Shown piece by piece: positions 24,372-37,024 of a DNA stretch of 64,000 nt (its first letter is position 1; every line of letters starts with the position of its first letter). Both the position numbers and the translations under genes were made by a program. The notes under the pieces were generated by a model, which saw only the letters and a program-made list of their open reading frames with translations, was not told where the DNA came from and made no database searches. The stretch comes from Trichuris trichiura (taxonomy: Eukaryota > Nematoda > Enoplea > Trichinellida > Trichuridae): assembly GCA_037903355.1 (NCBI GenBank), contig JBAJFE010000026.1, forward strand, positions 1,054,001 to 1,118,000. Reading direction: 5' to 3'.

Positions 24372-26066
24372 GCTCCACGTTTTCATTTGACAATTTGTTT
24401 TTGTGACTCCCGCCTTTGGAATACCTCACTTGTCAGTTTCACTGATAGACGTTCAAAGCTATTGCAGGTGCATAAGTCTTTACCCGATTACATTACGTAT
24501 TTAATTGACCTTAAGCATATGCCATTTATGGTGCCAATAAACTCGGCGAAAAGACGTTTTTATGATTTGCAAAATTTAAGAAAATCTTTCTTACGCAGGC
24601 GATGTCAAGAACTGTATGTTATTATGGATTTGGGAATGGCGTCTTAGCGCTAAGTAAACCGATTCTGGGAATTAATATGCTATGTGAAGGCAATTTCGGT
24701 TTCACCGCACATATGCTCTTTTTGTCCGTTTGGAACGCTCCTGTTCCATTCTTAAAGCTGCTTCTTAGGAAAATAGAATTTCTAAGTCATTTTACCATTA
24801 GAACCGAACTTCGATTGCCATTTCGTCAGTTGGACCGCGGTATTAAAGCAGCGCGCTTCAAAAGTTTGCTTACATTGAGTGACAGAAAAATGCAGACAAA
24901 AAGCCTTATGAGCAATCGCATTTGCACAAAGGGAACGCCTGTAAAGCTCTGTTCGATTGTTGGTTAACAAAAATGATGTGCAGGCTAGAACATACAGTAC
25001 CCAACTTTCAAACCTACTCATCAAAAACATTTCGAAAAATTGATAGCGCTACTTAAACGCTTTTTGCGCTTAGACAAAATTCTGCAGCATGAAAAATAAC
25101 GAACAAGCTCACATCTGAATAAGTTGCTTCAATCGGAACTGTAAATCAACTTGTCAAGAGAAGAACCCGTTTTAACCAATCAACAGCACAATGAAGCAGG
25201 TCCATTCTGCTGTTGATAGGTTTAAAATTTTTTTGTGCCGTGAAGAAAAGAGAAGGTTGTAATCCTGTTATTAATTATTAGGCCTTTTTGGAAAGCTGTG
25301 ATCGTAAACGAAGTAAGATGTTGCGGTAAAGATTGGTTTCGACCCCACTTTTAAAAATCCTATTTCCATTTTCAGAACGCCTATTTTTACTATTCCGAAA
25401 GAGAAAATTGAGAATACAGTAACGCTTCGATTATTGAACTAACCGCAGATGCTATGCCATTTTTAGGCTTAGTATTTCAATCTTCGCGCTACTGTTATAG
25501 AATCTAAACTATTTCCTTAACGTATTTAACTACACAGTTTCCCACCAAAATATCAGACGATTACTGTAGGTGACACTGAAATCAAGTTCTATTGATCGCG
25601 GCAAGCGTCGACAGCCTTTTTAGATTTCAGCTTGCGCTTGATGCGACCAACAGAACCCGCTAAAGATTTGATGGAGAAATGCTCAAAAAATAGTTCACAA
25701 AGTTGTTCCGCGTTGTATCATTCCTTCAGGCGACTTACTGGACCATTAGTTCTACATAAAAGTGTGCAGTTACGGGACAGTGCATCGCTTTGCACAAAAC
25801 TGCTTTTCATTTTATTTATACGTTCTGCATGCCTTATTTCGCGGCGCAGAAAAACCTGCTACAGTTCGTTAGACGAAAAGCACTTTAATGAGGTTGAGCC
25901 TACTAATCAGTATTCAATAAATTGAAGTTGTGACTTTATAGGTGATTGACCTCTACTAGGGAAAAGTTCTTATTTTGCTTTTCCATTGTATCTTACGTAT
26001 TTTGTTAAGATGTCTTTTAAAGCGTAAAACAGTGATGTTTGTTTCTTGTGGTTAGTTTTGTTGCCA
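24372..26066. other. 3' UTR of KASH gene and intergenic spacer
   Basis: No gene recognised. AATAAA occurs at about 24536. Several open frames of 80-120 codons (24387-24967, 25632-25925) lack family resemblance or splice support and look like chance frames. Confidence 0.45.
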
Positions 26067-28397
26067 ATGCCCTTCAAATTGTGCCAAAACAAGCGGGCGG
26101 GGCATTATGAGCTCAGCAAGGAAATGTACATCGTCTCCGTGCAGTTGCTTGACGGGTCCGTACTGCAGTGTACGCTCGCTTCCGAAAGTACCGGCCAGGT
26201 ATGCCTGGATTACGTATGCCTTCGACTCAATCTGCGTCAGGTTTGGATGGTCCTTTGCATACCGCTACATCCAGTAACCATTGTACTTTAGTCCATCTTC
26301 TTTGGTCTGCGTTGCAAAACCAATAGAATGGTTTATCGCTGGATCGAGTTGGACAAACCTTTGAGAAAGCAGTTCGACAAGTCGGAACAAAATCAACTCA
26401 GACTTTTTTTCGGAGTTATTTATCACACTCCCAACGTGCACACAATTACGGATGAAGTCACCAGGTATTCGTATATGCTTCGTTTATTTTTTGAATCTGT
26501 CGTAATTTGTTTATTCGTCAGAGGCTGACAATTGTAAAACTGACAGAGCTATTCGGTCCTCTGTATCAAACGTAAAGCTTTTCTGAATTAATAGAACTTT
26601 GCATATTGCATTTTTTTGAAAACTTTGCATCCTAGTATTGTAGGTATTATTTTTACTTGCAAATGCGAGCCGACATCCTTGAAGGGCGTCTGCTTGTTTC
26701 CCCTCAAAAAGCCATTCTCCTGGCCAGCTACAGTCTGCAAGGTATTTCGTCTTCAGGCAAGTTTTTTAAGTATTTCCTAACTTGAAAAATGCAGTTGAGT
26801 TTGGCGACTTCGACGAGTTCCGTCATACGGTCGAGGTCTTCCGCGATTGGATGCTTCTGCCAAAGGTTGCTTTATAGCGGAGAGCTTGATTTGCGCTTTT
26901 CAATTCACCCCTTTGCAGCACCTAACGCAGAGTCCGCAAATCCTGGAAGACTTGATTCGACAGGTCATTCTTGGCTACAAAAGTTTGCAAGGTCTGCCTC
27001 AGTGGCAGGCTGAACTGCTGTACATTTCCGAAGCGCAACAGTGTGAGGGATATGGTGAAGAATATTTTCCTGGGAGAGTGAGAGAAGACTTTTTACACAG
27101 CTTAAAATTTTTCTTTTGTCATTTTAACAGGATGAAGACGGTAATGATGTTTTTGTTGGATATTACAGTGAAGGTTTGATAGTGAAACGTTTGCAAGGGC
27201 CACCGCTGAAGTACAGGTAAATGCCGCCCCTAAATGACATATATACGCATGTATAAGTAGAACTTGTTTTCAGATGGGAAGAAGTATGCGGCATACATTG
27301 TAACAAAAGAAATTTCACTGTCAACTGCGCTGAATTGAGCAACCTATGCTTCCAAATGGTTTGCAACTATTGTATATTATTTTTATCGAACATTTTGTTA
27401 TTCGTTATTACATTTAGGAAGATGCCGAAACGGCAAAGTACGCTGCCTTCTTGTTCAATCTGCAGTCAAAATTTTTTCGATCCGTCTCAGCGGTAGAGTA
27501 CGTTCGAATCCTTTATTTTTTCCTTTCTATTATCATGATCATCATATATTCTGTACATAGGCGCAAGAACGATGCCTTTCTTGAAAGCGATTTGAGCTCT
27601 TGTCCAAGACTGCGCAAAGTTGGTTGACTTAGACTTAGACGCATAACTTTGCGGACGTATCCATTTCAGGTGCCTTTCGTACGCAGAGAGGGTCATACCG
27701 ATTTGAAAAGAGATCTCGGGTTACGTATCGGTTAGCTTTGCATTTTTTGTGGGAGCATCGGAAATTTTGAGTCCTTACAGCTGACTTTGCAGATTCGTCA
27801 TCCATGTATCATTTGCATATGTTAAACGGCAATGTTGGTCAAAATAGCAGAAAAGCATTTTCAAGCGTTAATCTCTCTCTCCCTTATTCGGAAGCTCAAC
27901 TGGATTCGTTGCCAAAGAATGGCGGGATGGTGACTGCACCTTCTTGTGGTCAGACAGCATGCAATTCAAACTGTCGAAATGTTACTCCAACGATCGATGC
28001 TCAGGTGCATGATTCAGCTTTAGCGGTAACCGGAATGCTCAGTCGAGTAAAACTGCCTGCATATCGCAGTGCGCCGGACTACGAAACCGCATTGAGTCAG
28101 CCGTCGCTTGACGAGTACAATTTGGCTGTATGGAGAGAATTGCAAGGAGAGCAGCAGCGTCGAGCCCAGATGGCAAATCCATGTTCGACACCGTCGTCCA
28201 ACGTATCCAGCCAGTCACTGCACAGCACAGACTATACAGTACCTTCTGGTTTACTACTTAAACAGGGTCATAGAAATCTGGAACAGAATACTACCGCCAG
28301 TAGCTCAAATCTTGAAGTGGGGTTCGGCTCCCACCCATTTCTCAATAGAAATTCAAAGTCAACTATCTTATCATCTTCTTATGGCAATCGTAGTTAG
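26067..28397 (+). CDS. Pez/PTPN14-PTPN21-like FERM protein lacking the phosphatase domain
   Basis: FERM proteins of the Pez group sit at cell junctions and restrain Yorkie/YAP signalling. Eleven exons (26067-26240, 26292-26464, 26644-26741, 26795-26865, 26919-27077, 27131-27216, 27274-27358, 27418-27497, 27561-27618, 27670-27724, 27793-28397) sum to 1644 nt, 547 residues. FERM F1 begins at once (MPFKLCQNKRAGHYELSK, LLDGSVLQCTLASESTGQ); F2 includes RWIELDKPLRKQFDK, YFYLQMRADILEGRLL and VEFGDFDEF; F3 includes YISEAQQCEGYGEEYFPGR and DVFVGYYSEGLIVKR. After about residue 315 a low-complexity Ser/Asn-rich tail carries LPAYRSAPDYETAL, then a TAG. PTPN14 orthologues continue for hundreds of residues to a tyrosine phosphatase domain; none is visible in the next 1.7 kb. 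AATAAA follows near 28692. Confidence 0.88.
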
Positions 28398-30165
28398 ATA
28401 TTCTCGTGTCTTGTCATTAGACTTTATTAGTGAGCGATGGTGTCGTACTAGATTTCGTCGCTGCAGCTTTTACCACCGCCTATAGCAGTACTGACGCGCT
28501 AGACGCAATTGTTTGAATCAGAAGCCTGATGTATGCTCATTTTTGGCAGTGCATGTCTAACTGCAAATGATTTATGTCAAAATAGTTCTAGCTTTATCAC
28601 CGTTGTTTGTGCAACAGGCTGTTATTGAACTGTGGTCTTAAAACCTGAATTGTCTACTTAGGGCCTTTTGAATTTGTGCATGTTGCTGTGTAATAAACTT
28701 TTGCCAACATAGCAACGTCAGGTTATGCCCAAGCAGCGCGGTCTATCTCATTCTTATGCTCTTCCAACTTGCAAGAAGAAAAACATGCATTTAAATAGAA
28801 ACATGCCAACATGTAGCAGCTACACTGTTTAATTCTGTAAGCGAAATTTGTTCATGAAAAAAAACTGTTGAAGCATTCTTAATTATTCATACTTAGGAAA
28901 ACGAGATTTAGTTGATTATACGGCATGGAAAAACATGACTTATCCTATGCAAAACTACTCTCTTGGAGTCATTGTAAAAATCAACCAACTGTCATAGCAT
29001 TGGCATGCTGGTTCGAGGCCGCTCTTGCCATTGCTATCGGTTGTTTTTGGCGACGTAGACACGAAGAACCTGCTTATCATTAATTGATCTGTGCAACCTA
29101 ACGCGGGGTATTGTTAGGCAGTTGTTCAAAATAGATTGCGCATTTATTTTTATGTCGCCGTTTTTTTAGCTGATTGCGGCATGCGTAGGGTGGTATCGTA
29201 ATATCTTGAGTGCCGTTCATTTCAAAACCGTTATGAACTATGAAATTATTTAAGATGTTATTTGAACCGCAGAATGCGCGCTCTAGTGTGCGAAGATGAG
29301 TTTGAACAATAATTTTTAAACAAAGCCTATTAATAAACAGGCAAAGACGAAATGAACCCTTGAATCTTTTGACGAAAAAATTCGCTCTTCAAATTTTACT
29401 TCTTTAAAAATTCACTTCACGTTACTAAATTATTGGCAAATATTTACGGGAAAACCATTGATGTGACGCAAAGTCAATACTAGTCAAATAATGCGTTATA
29501 ATGATGTGCAGGCAGAGTCCAGCGGCGCCCTTGTGCATCATGGATAACTATATTTTGCTGATTGCTCTAATTAAAAATAGACACGGTTCACAATTTTACA
29601 ATCAAAAATATTTAGATAAGTTGTGCTTAGAGGTATAAATGGCGTATTTAACTAATTCAGGAACCAAAAAAGCCCTAAATCAAAAATTGAGCGTTCCCGC
29701 TGCAAGAACAATCAAACTTCCAATTTTAGCAAGTAACAAAAAGAAGTTGAATGAACAAGAACTAATAACGTTAGTTTTACCGCGCTTTGTAGCCTGCACA
29801 CTTTTCTTACATTAATGAACTAAAGAGAATATAGAAGCTTAAATAAAGCACAAACAGTCTGAAACAATATGAAGGGCATTTTTTGCTGCGCTTTACTTGT
29901 GCTCATTTGCTGAATTCGTTACATCGATTTTGCAATGCACCGAATTGAACGTATAATCAAACATAACCCTAACTATTTATTTTTATTAAGTTAACTATAG
30001 TTATTATAATTTTTTGCTTTACGAATTGAAGCTCAACTGCTCGCAAGACGGATTATTGTCTACGACGTAACGGAAAATTCGACCTGAAGATCAGCACTTT
30101 CAGTCGTCTTACTGTAATTGGTTGTTTGCCTCGTTGCTTGATTGCGCGAATACGTTGTTTTTGAA
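28398..30165. other. 3' UTR of the FERM gene and intergenic spacer
   Basis: AT-rich, with no open frame worth reporting on either strand. A polyadenylation signal AATAAA is at about 28692. The final 200 bp should contain the E2F promoter and leader. Confidence 0.5.
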
Positions 30166-31798
30166 ATGTCTGAAGACGAAGACATCGAAGATCCTTGCGA
30201 AACAGGCGCTTATAGCCAGTCGCTGCAAATGGGTGCCAGGGCGGAAAAGTCGCTCGGTCTGCTTACTCAGAAGTTTTTGAAAGTTTTGCAGGAAGCCAAA
30301 GATGGAGTAGTTGATTTGAACGTCGTGAGTTTTGCCTGTTTTTTCGTGCGAACTTTGCCTGTCCTTAATTTCTTTCAATTTTTTTTGCTTTATTTTCAAT
30401 TTATTTCACCTTCTCGCCCCATGATTCTGTGTATAGTAGGTCTGGCTGTTACGTAGCAGCAGTGTACCCGTACATCTTTTCTAAGCGTTAATTGCCTCTG
30501 GTAGATACGATTAAGCGTTTACTGTTTTGTAGGCTGCTGATCGATTGAAGGTTAAGCAAAAGCGTCGCATCTACGATATTACCAACGTACTGGAAGGCGT
30601 CGGTTTAATAGAAAAGCGATCAAAGAACAGTGTTCAATGGAAGTACGTGATGCGCTTTCTGTTCTTTTTACTCTTTGTTTATTTCTCAACTTAACGTCTT
30701 TTTAGGGGAGGAGCGGTTGGAAAGCTGGGAGAACTTAATCCAGCCGCTACTGAAACTCTTTTCAACCTTAAGCTCGAACTAACCGATTTGGAACGAGAAG
30801 AGAGACGACTGGACAGCTGCATGAAATGGCTAAATCAGGTATCAAACGCAGTGCACTCTAATGTATCCCTACTGTATTTCGTTTGATTCTCTAACATTTG
30901 AACCTGAGCATCAATAATTTTTTCGCTGCTCTCGAAATGATGCTACAACTTAAAATGCATACTTTTTCGCCTCTCTTTCGCCGTATTGTAGTAATGGTTA
31001 GCGAGCGTGTTTTTAAATTTCGCGTTGATTTGTCTCAAAAAATAGCCTGTACAAAATTTACGCAAATAAACTTGCGCGTCAGATGTGCTAACCTTTTGCA
31101 GAGTGTCAAAAATGTGACCGATTTCTTGGACAAGAAGCAGCTTTACTTTGTTGGAGACTTGGAAGTGGCAAAGCATTACGCGGGATGTACGATGTTTCTG
31201 ATGAAGGCGGAGCCCGGCACGGAAATCGAACTTATCCCTCCGGTTGTGGTAAGTGTGCTGCTTTTGCGCGTTCCTTCCGACGTTTTTCCTTTAAGGACGA
31301 TCCTGGGGAACTGCCTTTCAAATTTAACGTTATTAATGAAGAATTTCCCACGCAGGTATTCATGTTACGCGATCCCGAACGAGATCGGCGCGACTTGCTG
31401 TTTCTCGAGGTTGTCTTTCTCTATTTATGTCGCAGTACGAAGAATAACCTATTCATGAATATTCCAGGATGACGACAAGCCACCTGAATTGACACGTGCA
31501 GGTGAGGAAAAAACTATTGTTAACGTGGAGCCGCCCTCGAAAGCGCAAGTGGATGATGAGCGTATGGATGTGCAAGAAGAGACTCCTGGGTGCAGCAAGA
31601 GTGGTGAAGGCGGTAAGGATTTATGTAAGCGTATACATTTCGGTTTCACCTCTGTCGTTATAAGCATATGTTTCAGTTACGTTCGGCTCTCCAGACCATG
31701 TCTTTGTTAGACTGAGTCCGCCACCATCGGAAGATGACTATTGCATGCGTACAGATCACAACATGACGCTTGTAGAGTTATACGGTCGCCAACGCTGA
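30166..31798 (+). CDS. E2F4/5-like transcription factor
   Basis: Cell-cycle regulator that binds DNA with a DP partner and is restrained by pocket proteins. Exons 30166-30324, 30533-30642, 30706-30838, 31102-31248, 31296-31409, 31468-31612 and 31677-31798 sum to 930 nt, 309 residues, phases consistent. DNA-binding winged helix: [27 protein letters not shown], then [20 protein letters not shown] and SKNSVQWKG. Leucine-rich dimerisation helix follows ([20 protein letters not shown]), then the marked box. The C-terminus [19 protein letters not shown] with MTLVELY resembles the short pocket-protein-binding transactivation end of E2F4/5. There is no cyclin A-binding N-terminus, as expected for the E2F4/5 branch. 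AATAAA occurs at about 31968. Confidence 0.94.
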
Positions 31799-32084
31799 CT
31801 GCTCAGCGTGTGGTGCCGGTTTTAGATACCATTCGTATGATGGCATTGTGTTAATCCGGCTTAGCTTTTACCGTCCGGGCTGATCCAGTCTGTCGAGTTG
31901 CACACTGTTATTATTATCTGTATTCATGCTCGTTGCTTTTGCAATATCTGTACGAAGGCAGTTCGAAAATAAACTTTTCTTGGCGACATAGTCATCGTTA
32001 CCGTTCAATTTGGTCAAGAAGAGCCTCTGCTTTTTCCAATTGAAATAAAGTAGTCAATAGAAAATCACTTCAGCCATTTTCATC

Positions 32085-33371
32085 GTGGAGTCGTCGTTAG
32101 ATTACGTTGACTGCCTTGATTGTACCCTTCTGGTTCGACACTTACCAGCTCGTTTATCAGACGAGGACAAAAGTAGTTTGCTGCGTCAGTTCGGAGCTGT
32201 GGACGTTCGTGTTCTTGGAAATACGGGCTATATGAAGCATTCAGCCTTTGCCAGCTTTGCTGATCCGACAAGTGCTCAAGTCGCCTTACACCAACTACAT
32301 CAACTGGACGTGCTTGGTAGTCGCTTAGTGGTCGTTTTCGCCCGCAACGAACATCTTGGCTTGATTCCTTCCTGTTGGCAACCAAAGCAAAGATACGAAG
32401 AAAAAAACATAGCGGAGCAATGCCATTGCTCGAAGTTGCACCCATTTCTACCATCTACGAGTGTGACGATTCCTCTTACACTTCCGTACAAGTATCCGCC
32501 TGCTTCGGCTAAAGTGATTAACCGAATTTCTTTAATGTTATGGCGTTACCCTGAATTCTATACTCAAGTTTTGCATTTGATGAACAAACTTTGTTTACCT
32601 TGCCCATTTGACGATTCGGAATACGAAGATGCGCTGCCAAGCGAATACTACGACGAAGAAAACTGTGCCGAGTATATATTCCCTATGACGAGAAACAAAC
32701 CGTTGCGGTCGGCCGCTGAGGTCGCTGCCAGGCATGCGCGTCGTTTGAAACTTCAGCTTGGACAAAAGCGACGGTTTCCAAGTGATCAAAAGAGGGTCAG
32801 TCCTCCAAGATTGACTAAAAGGACTGCGAAGCGTTCCGCAATACGTGTGAATGTCGGAAAGCATCTTCCTTCCGAGCCCCCGCAAAATGTGGACGTTAAT
32901 CCCAAGCCATTTGGCACTTTTGGTCCTCAGAAGAAAGTCGTCGTCAACGAAGCGCCTCTTTACTCCGACTTTGACTTTTCCAACTTAATGAGCATTGAAG
33001 AGATTAGAAGAAGGTGTATCAGTCGGGCAGAGTGGAAAAAATGGCCCGCTTTCAATCGATACTCACCTGGGGAGCCATCGTCTCGTCTTTATGTGAAGAA
33101 CTTGTCAAAGAAAGTGACCGAATTAGACTTAAAACGAATATATGGAAATTTTGTTAACGCGACCCTCGAAGAGGCGCGACAATCTTTCGACGTGAGACTT
33201 ATGCAAATCGGACGACTACGAGGTCAGGCTTTTATTTCTCTTGGTTCCATTGTACAGGCACAGGCGGCCATTCGTCTGACTAACGGTTTGATGGTTCACG
33301 ATAAACCGTTAGTTGTAGCATTTGCGCGTTCGTGTCGCGGTGAGTTTACCGCTTCGCGCAGCGAAGAATGA
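32085..33371 (+). CDS. RNPC3: RNPC3 / U11-U12 snRNP 65K protein (minor spliceosome), start unresolved
   Basis: Bridges the U11/U12 di-snRNP: its N-terminal RRM contacts the 59K protein and the C-terminal RRM binds the 3' hairpin of U12 snRNA. One long exon encodes two RRMs: the first near residues 12-90 (LLVRHLPARLSDEDKSSLL, RLVVVFARNEH), the second near 330-420 (RLYVKNLSKKVTELDLKRIY, RNP1-like GRLRGQAFISL, KPLVVAFARS). Between them is the conserved YTQVLHLMNKLCLPCPFD helix and the RYSPGEPSSRLY lead-in, both diagnostic of this protein. The frame is open upstream only to a stop at 32058-32060 and contains no ATG before RRM1; a possible 3' splice site (CACTTCAG) ends at 32073. So an upstream coding exon, a non-AUG start, or trans-splicing must supply the start. 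The E2F stop is only about 290 bp upstream. Confidence 0.93.
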   Translation: MESSLDYVDCLDCTLLVRHLPARLSDEDKSSLLRQFGAVDVRVLGNTGYMKHSAFASFADPTSAQVALHQLHQLDVLGSRLVVVFARNEHLGLIPSCWQPKQRYEEKNIAEQCHCSKLHPFLPSTSVTIPLTLPYKYPPASAKVINRISLMLWRYPEFYTQVLHLMNKLCLPCPFDDSEYEDALPSEYYDEENCAEYIFPMTRNKPLRSAAEVAARHARRLKLQLGQKRRFPSDQKRVSPPRLTKRTAKRSAIRVNVGKHLPSEPPQNVDVNPKPFGTFGPQKKVVVNEAPLYSDFDFSNLMSIEEIRRRCISRAEWKKWPAFNRYSPGEPSSRLYVKNLSKKVTELDLKRIYGNFVNATLEEARQSFDVRLMQIGRLRGQAFISLGSIVQAQAAIRLTNGLMVHDKPLVVAFARSCRGEFTASRSEE

Positions 33372-36300
33372 ACTTCTTTTCATAAGCGTTAATCTGTGTT
33401 GTTTTTGCAAGCCGCATTTTAAACATATTTAGTATTACGTTTAAGTAAGAGCAATAATTGCATTTATTCATACAACATACAAAGGAAAAAGTGACTTATT
33501 TGAATTGATCTGCGGATCACGTGTGGCGATGTTTTTACTATGCGAAGAATTTGATGTTAAGTTGCTTTTCTTCTATGTAAGGTACTGATGTACCCGCGTA
33601 TCGTAGCTTCAGGAAGTATGGATAAACAATCTATTTAGTTCCACCTTTTTGTTTATTGTCTGTTAGGTTATGGCCTTATTTAAAAATAGGATTTGTATTA
33701 TTGTAGACTACTATATGCTTAAGAAGGGCCTTGAGTGAGACTTCGCGTTACCCTGTTTTGACTTACACGCATTTGCGCAATTTAAGCTGCTTCAATATTA
33801 GCTTGAAGTTGTTTACTTCTTCAAACAAGTTTTGTCTCTTTCAAACTGGTCAGTAATTAGAGGAATTGAATAATCATAATCACCTTTGCGTCGCTGAATT
33901 ACAGGCTGTAGCATATGCATACTGAATGTAGCTGCTTTAGAATGCAAAGAGGGGAATATCATTGAGTACCAATTAGGCAGCGACCCTTTTAGGACGCCAT
34001 CGTTGCGCATCGTGTCAATGTTGTCAGTTTTCAAGCTTCCTTTTATGCAATAGGTAATATCCGTCACCTACGCCAGATATTATTGCATTATGTTCATCTA
34101 ACTGTTCGCTGTATGTGCCCTCAAGTTTTTAATTTAAAGCGCGCATGCGCTTCAAGCCGCGTAAACTCTTGCCAGCAAATGCTACTTCCATATTAAGCGC
34201 CAAAAAAGATTAATACTTAATTGTCACTCCTAAAACAAGTAGTTTTAGCTGGTTGTCGCCTTCTGAATTTCCACTTTAATCAACCTGTTGCGAAGTGTTT
34301 AAGTGGTTGTGAAAATCCGTTTTTATTGATCGTAGTTCCGATGTGACATTAGAGCTCTTGCGTGTTATGATCAATAAAAAATATTTTCAGTACCACGTAG
34401 TGCTGTTTCGCGAGGGGCCGTAGTCGTAGTGCCTTTATAAATACGATGCTCAATTTTTAAAATATTTCACTTTCTTACTTTGCATCTTGTATTTTCTTGC
34501 AAATTTTCCTCTGATCTTCTGAGTCGGAAGCACTTGTAAAGACGCTTTTCCACTTTGCGGTGGAACATCTGTAAGCGCATCATCAGAAGACAATTCATAA
34601 TTGACATGTTCTTTGTACAAGCGGAAAGCAAGTCAGGTTTAAAAAAGCGCTGTGGCTGAACAAGCAACAGCAGTCTTCAGCAAATCACGCGATAACATAT
34701 TCTTAGAACATTGTGCCCGCGCGAGGTGACTTTATGTTTAAAAAGTCTTAGCAGGCGAAAAGCGAAGGCAAATAACCTTTTCGTTAGTTTTCTTTTAAGT
34801 GGTGCACAAAATGAGAATATTTGTATCAGTAGTTTGGCCTATCATTAGAATGACGCCAAACTGAGGAGCGCGGTTTACGCATTCCTTGAGAATGTTTGTT
34901 TTTGTTTGTTGTGTGGTTATGCACTGCTAGTGCTCTCTACTACAACTTTCGTACGTAGATTGTCCCCAACGTCTGTTCTTTCTTATGCTTTCTTTCTAAG
35001 TCAAGCTAGAGTTAATTGAATCTACTTTGAGCTTCAAATATCTGGAAACATTTTTGTGCCATATTCTTTATGGTAGAGCTTTTGGGATGCAGCTTATCTC
35101 ATCATCAGCTTCATAATTATATTCGACTATGACTAGATTTTATGGTGCAGCCGTTTAAACAACGTCGACGGTTCAGATGGCGGAACTGCTGGTTAAATCA
35201 TCGACCCTCACGGCTTCAAACATTAGCCATGATGCTGACACTAGCGTAAGCTGAATCTCGAATGGCTCTACTTTTCGGGATGTGGATGTTTGAAGACGAA
35301 AACTTGTATATCTATCGCAAGGCGCCCTCCATCTAAGCTTAACTAATATTATGATAATTGTTCTTGGCTTTACTGGCGCTGTTATTGGTGATAGTATCTT
35401 GATATATATAGTCGGAGCTTATTCTCATTCGGTTTAATTGTTCTGTAAGTACGAAAGAAGCTAGCAGAGATACATATTTCACGGGCAGACAAAATGAACG
35501 CGCGTGAAGTGAAACAGTTGTTCCAGTTTTTCTTATTGATAACTTTCGCATCAGTAGAGCTAATTAATCAGAAAGCAAGTAAAGTGTACTACTATGAATT
35601 TTCTTACTCATTTTTCATTGAAGCGGTATTGGCTTTTTTATTTTTGAGATATATTGAGGAGTTAGTCTACTCAATGTTGCTTTTGTTAATATAAAAACGC
35701 AGTATCGTATTTCGTTCAATTCATTGATATTAGTGCACGTTGTCAAGCTTCATTTCAAAGTATGAATAGAAGATTAGAAAAAGTTATTTAAAGTTGGAAC
35801 AGTGCGTTTCAAAAGGTGGCGTTAGAAAGGCAATTTAAATTATGCTGAGTAGTCATCATTTGCATAAAAATATGAAGTTGCAAATATTACAACGTTTGGC
35901 TGAGTACTGCTACGAAGGACAAACGATTATGGATAAGGGTATCAGTGAGGAATGTAATTCCAATATACCGTTAAATGCATTGCAAGTTTGCTTTAATGTT
36001 TTAGCTAATTTTCGCGCTAAATCGTTTTTCCTTCACTTGTTCATCTGAAAAGTGACAATTGCGGGTGAACTTTGCAATGTCGTAATAATTATGCTAATGC
36101 GCAGTGATTTGTTTGCCATACGCGCCTGCGAGCTTTTAGGGCAGTTATGATTTGTGGTTAAGTCGAGATTCAGCTTCCCGTCTGATTTGAGGCAAATGAA
36201 ATTCCTTCGTCGCTGATTGAAAATTGCACTTTGCTCTTTCCATCAATTGGTCAACGTGACAAGATAATCTATCTGCATAATAACAGTGATTCAGCGATCG

Positions 36301-37024
36301 TCTAATGAGTCGTTTCCACATAACGGACCTAGTAAATGTTGAAAATTTCCGTTATACGCATCTTCATCACGTACTCTTCATTGGCAGTCACGCAATCATT
36401 CAATTTTCAGCCAGTCCGTAGTAGTCGAGCAGATCTGCGAATGATTGGACATTGATTTTACTACCCTTCTCGCTCTCGTTGGCGCTTTGTCGCGTAGCGT
36501 AAGGTTTGTCTAGCTCAGACTGTTTGCTGATTTGCAACAGAAAACAAAGAGAAGGAAAATTAGGCCAATTGTCGCGCTTGTTCATTTTTGAAAAAGCTGT
36601 ATTGACAAACTTGAACAATTAACCACTAGAAGTGTTCCGCGTTATCGCGTCGAAGCATTCATGTTGGACAAAAAGGTTTCGCAGCCCCGTGTGAAAACTG
36701 AAGGACAACTTCTTTGGCAACGACAGATTAGTAAGTTCCTTTTGCCCTGATGCAAATGCCTACTAACTTAAGTGACCTATTAGTCAAATGCATTTAATAG
36801 TTGTATATATGGTTTTTTATTTTAAGTTAGAATGGTAAATTATTTCTTGGCTTTCGCCCAGCTCATTCCAGAAGGGTTGAGCAAAGTTGGCACCCAGCTG
36901 TAGTTGAAATGAGAAGTGTTCATGCAGATTGGCAAATATTTCTCTCCGACCTGCATATACCGCATTAGTTTACTTTGTTGTGGTACTAACGGAAGAATTA
37001 CTGCAGGCTAGGTTTAGCATATGC

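Noticed and set aside
27497..27506. GTTCGAATCC, a tRNA B-box-like sequence
   Set aside because: No A box at the proper distance and no cloverleaf; it lies at the donor of a coding exon of the FERM gene.
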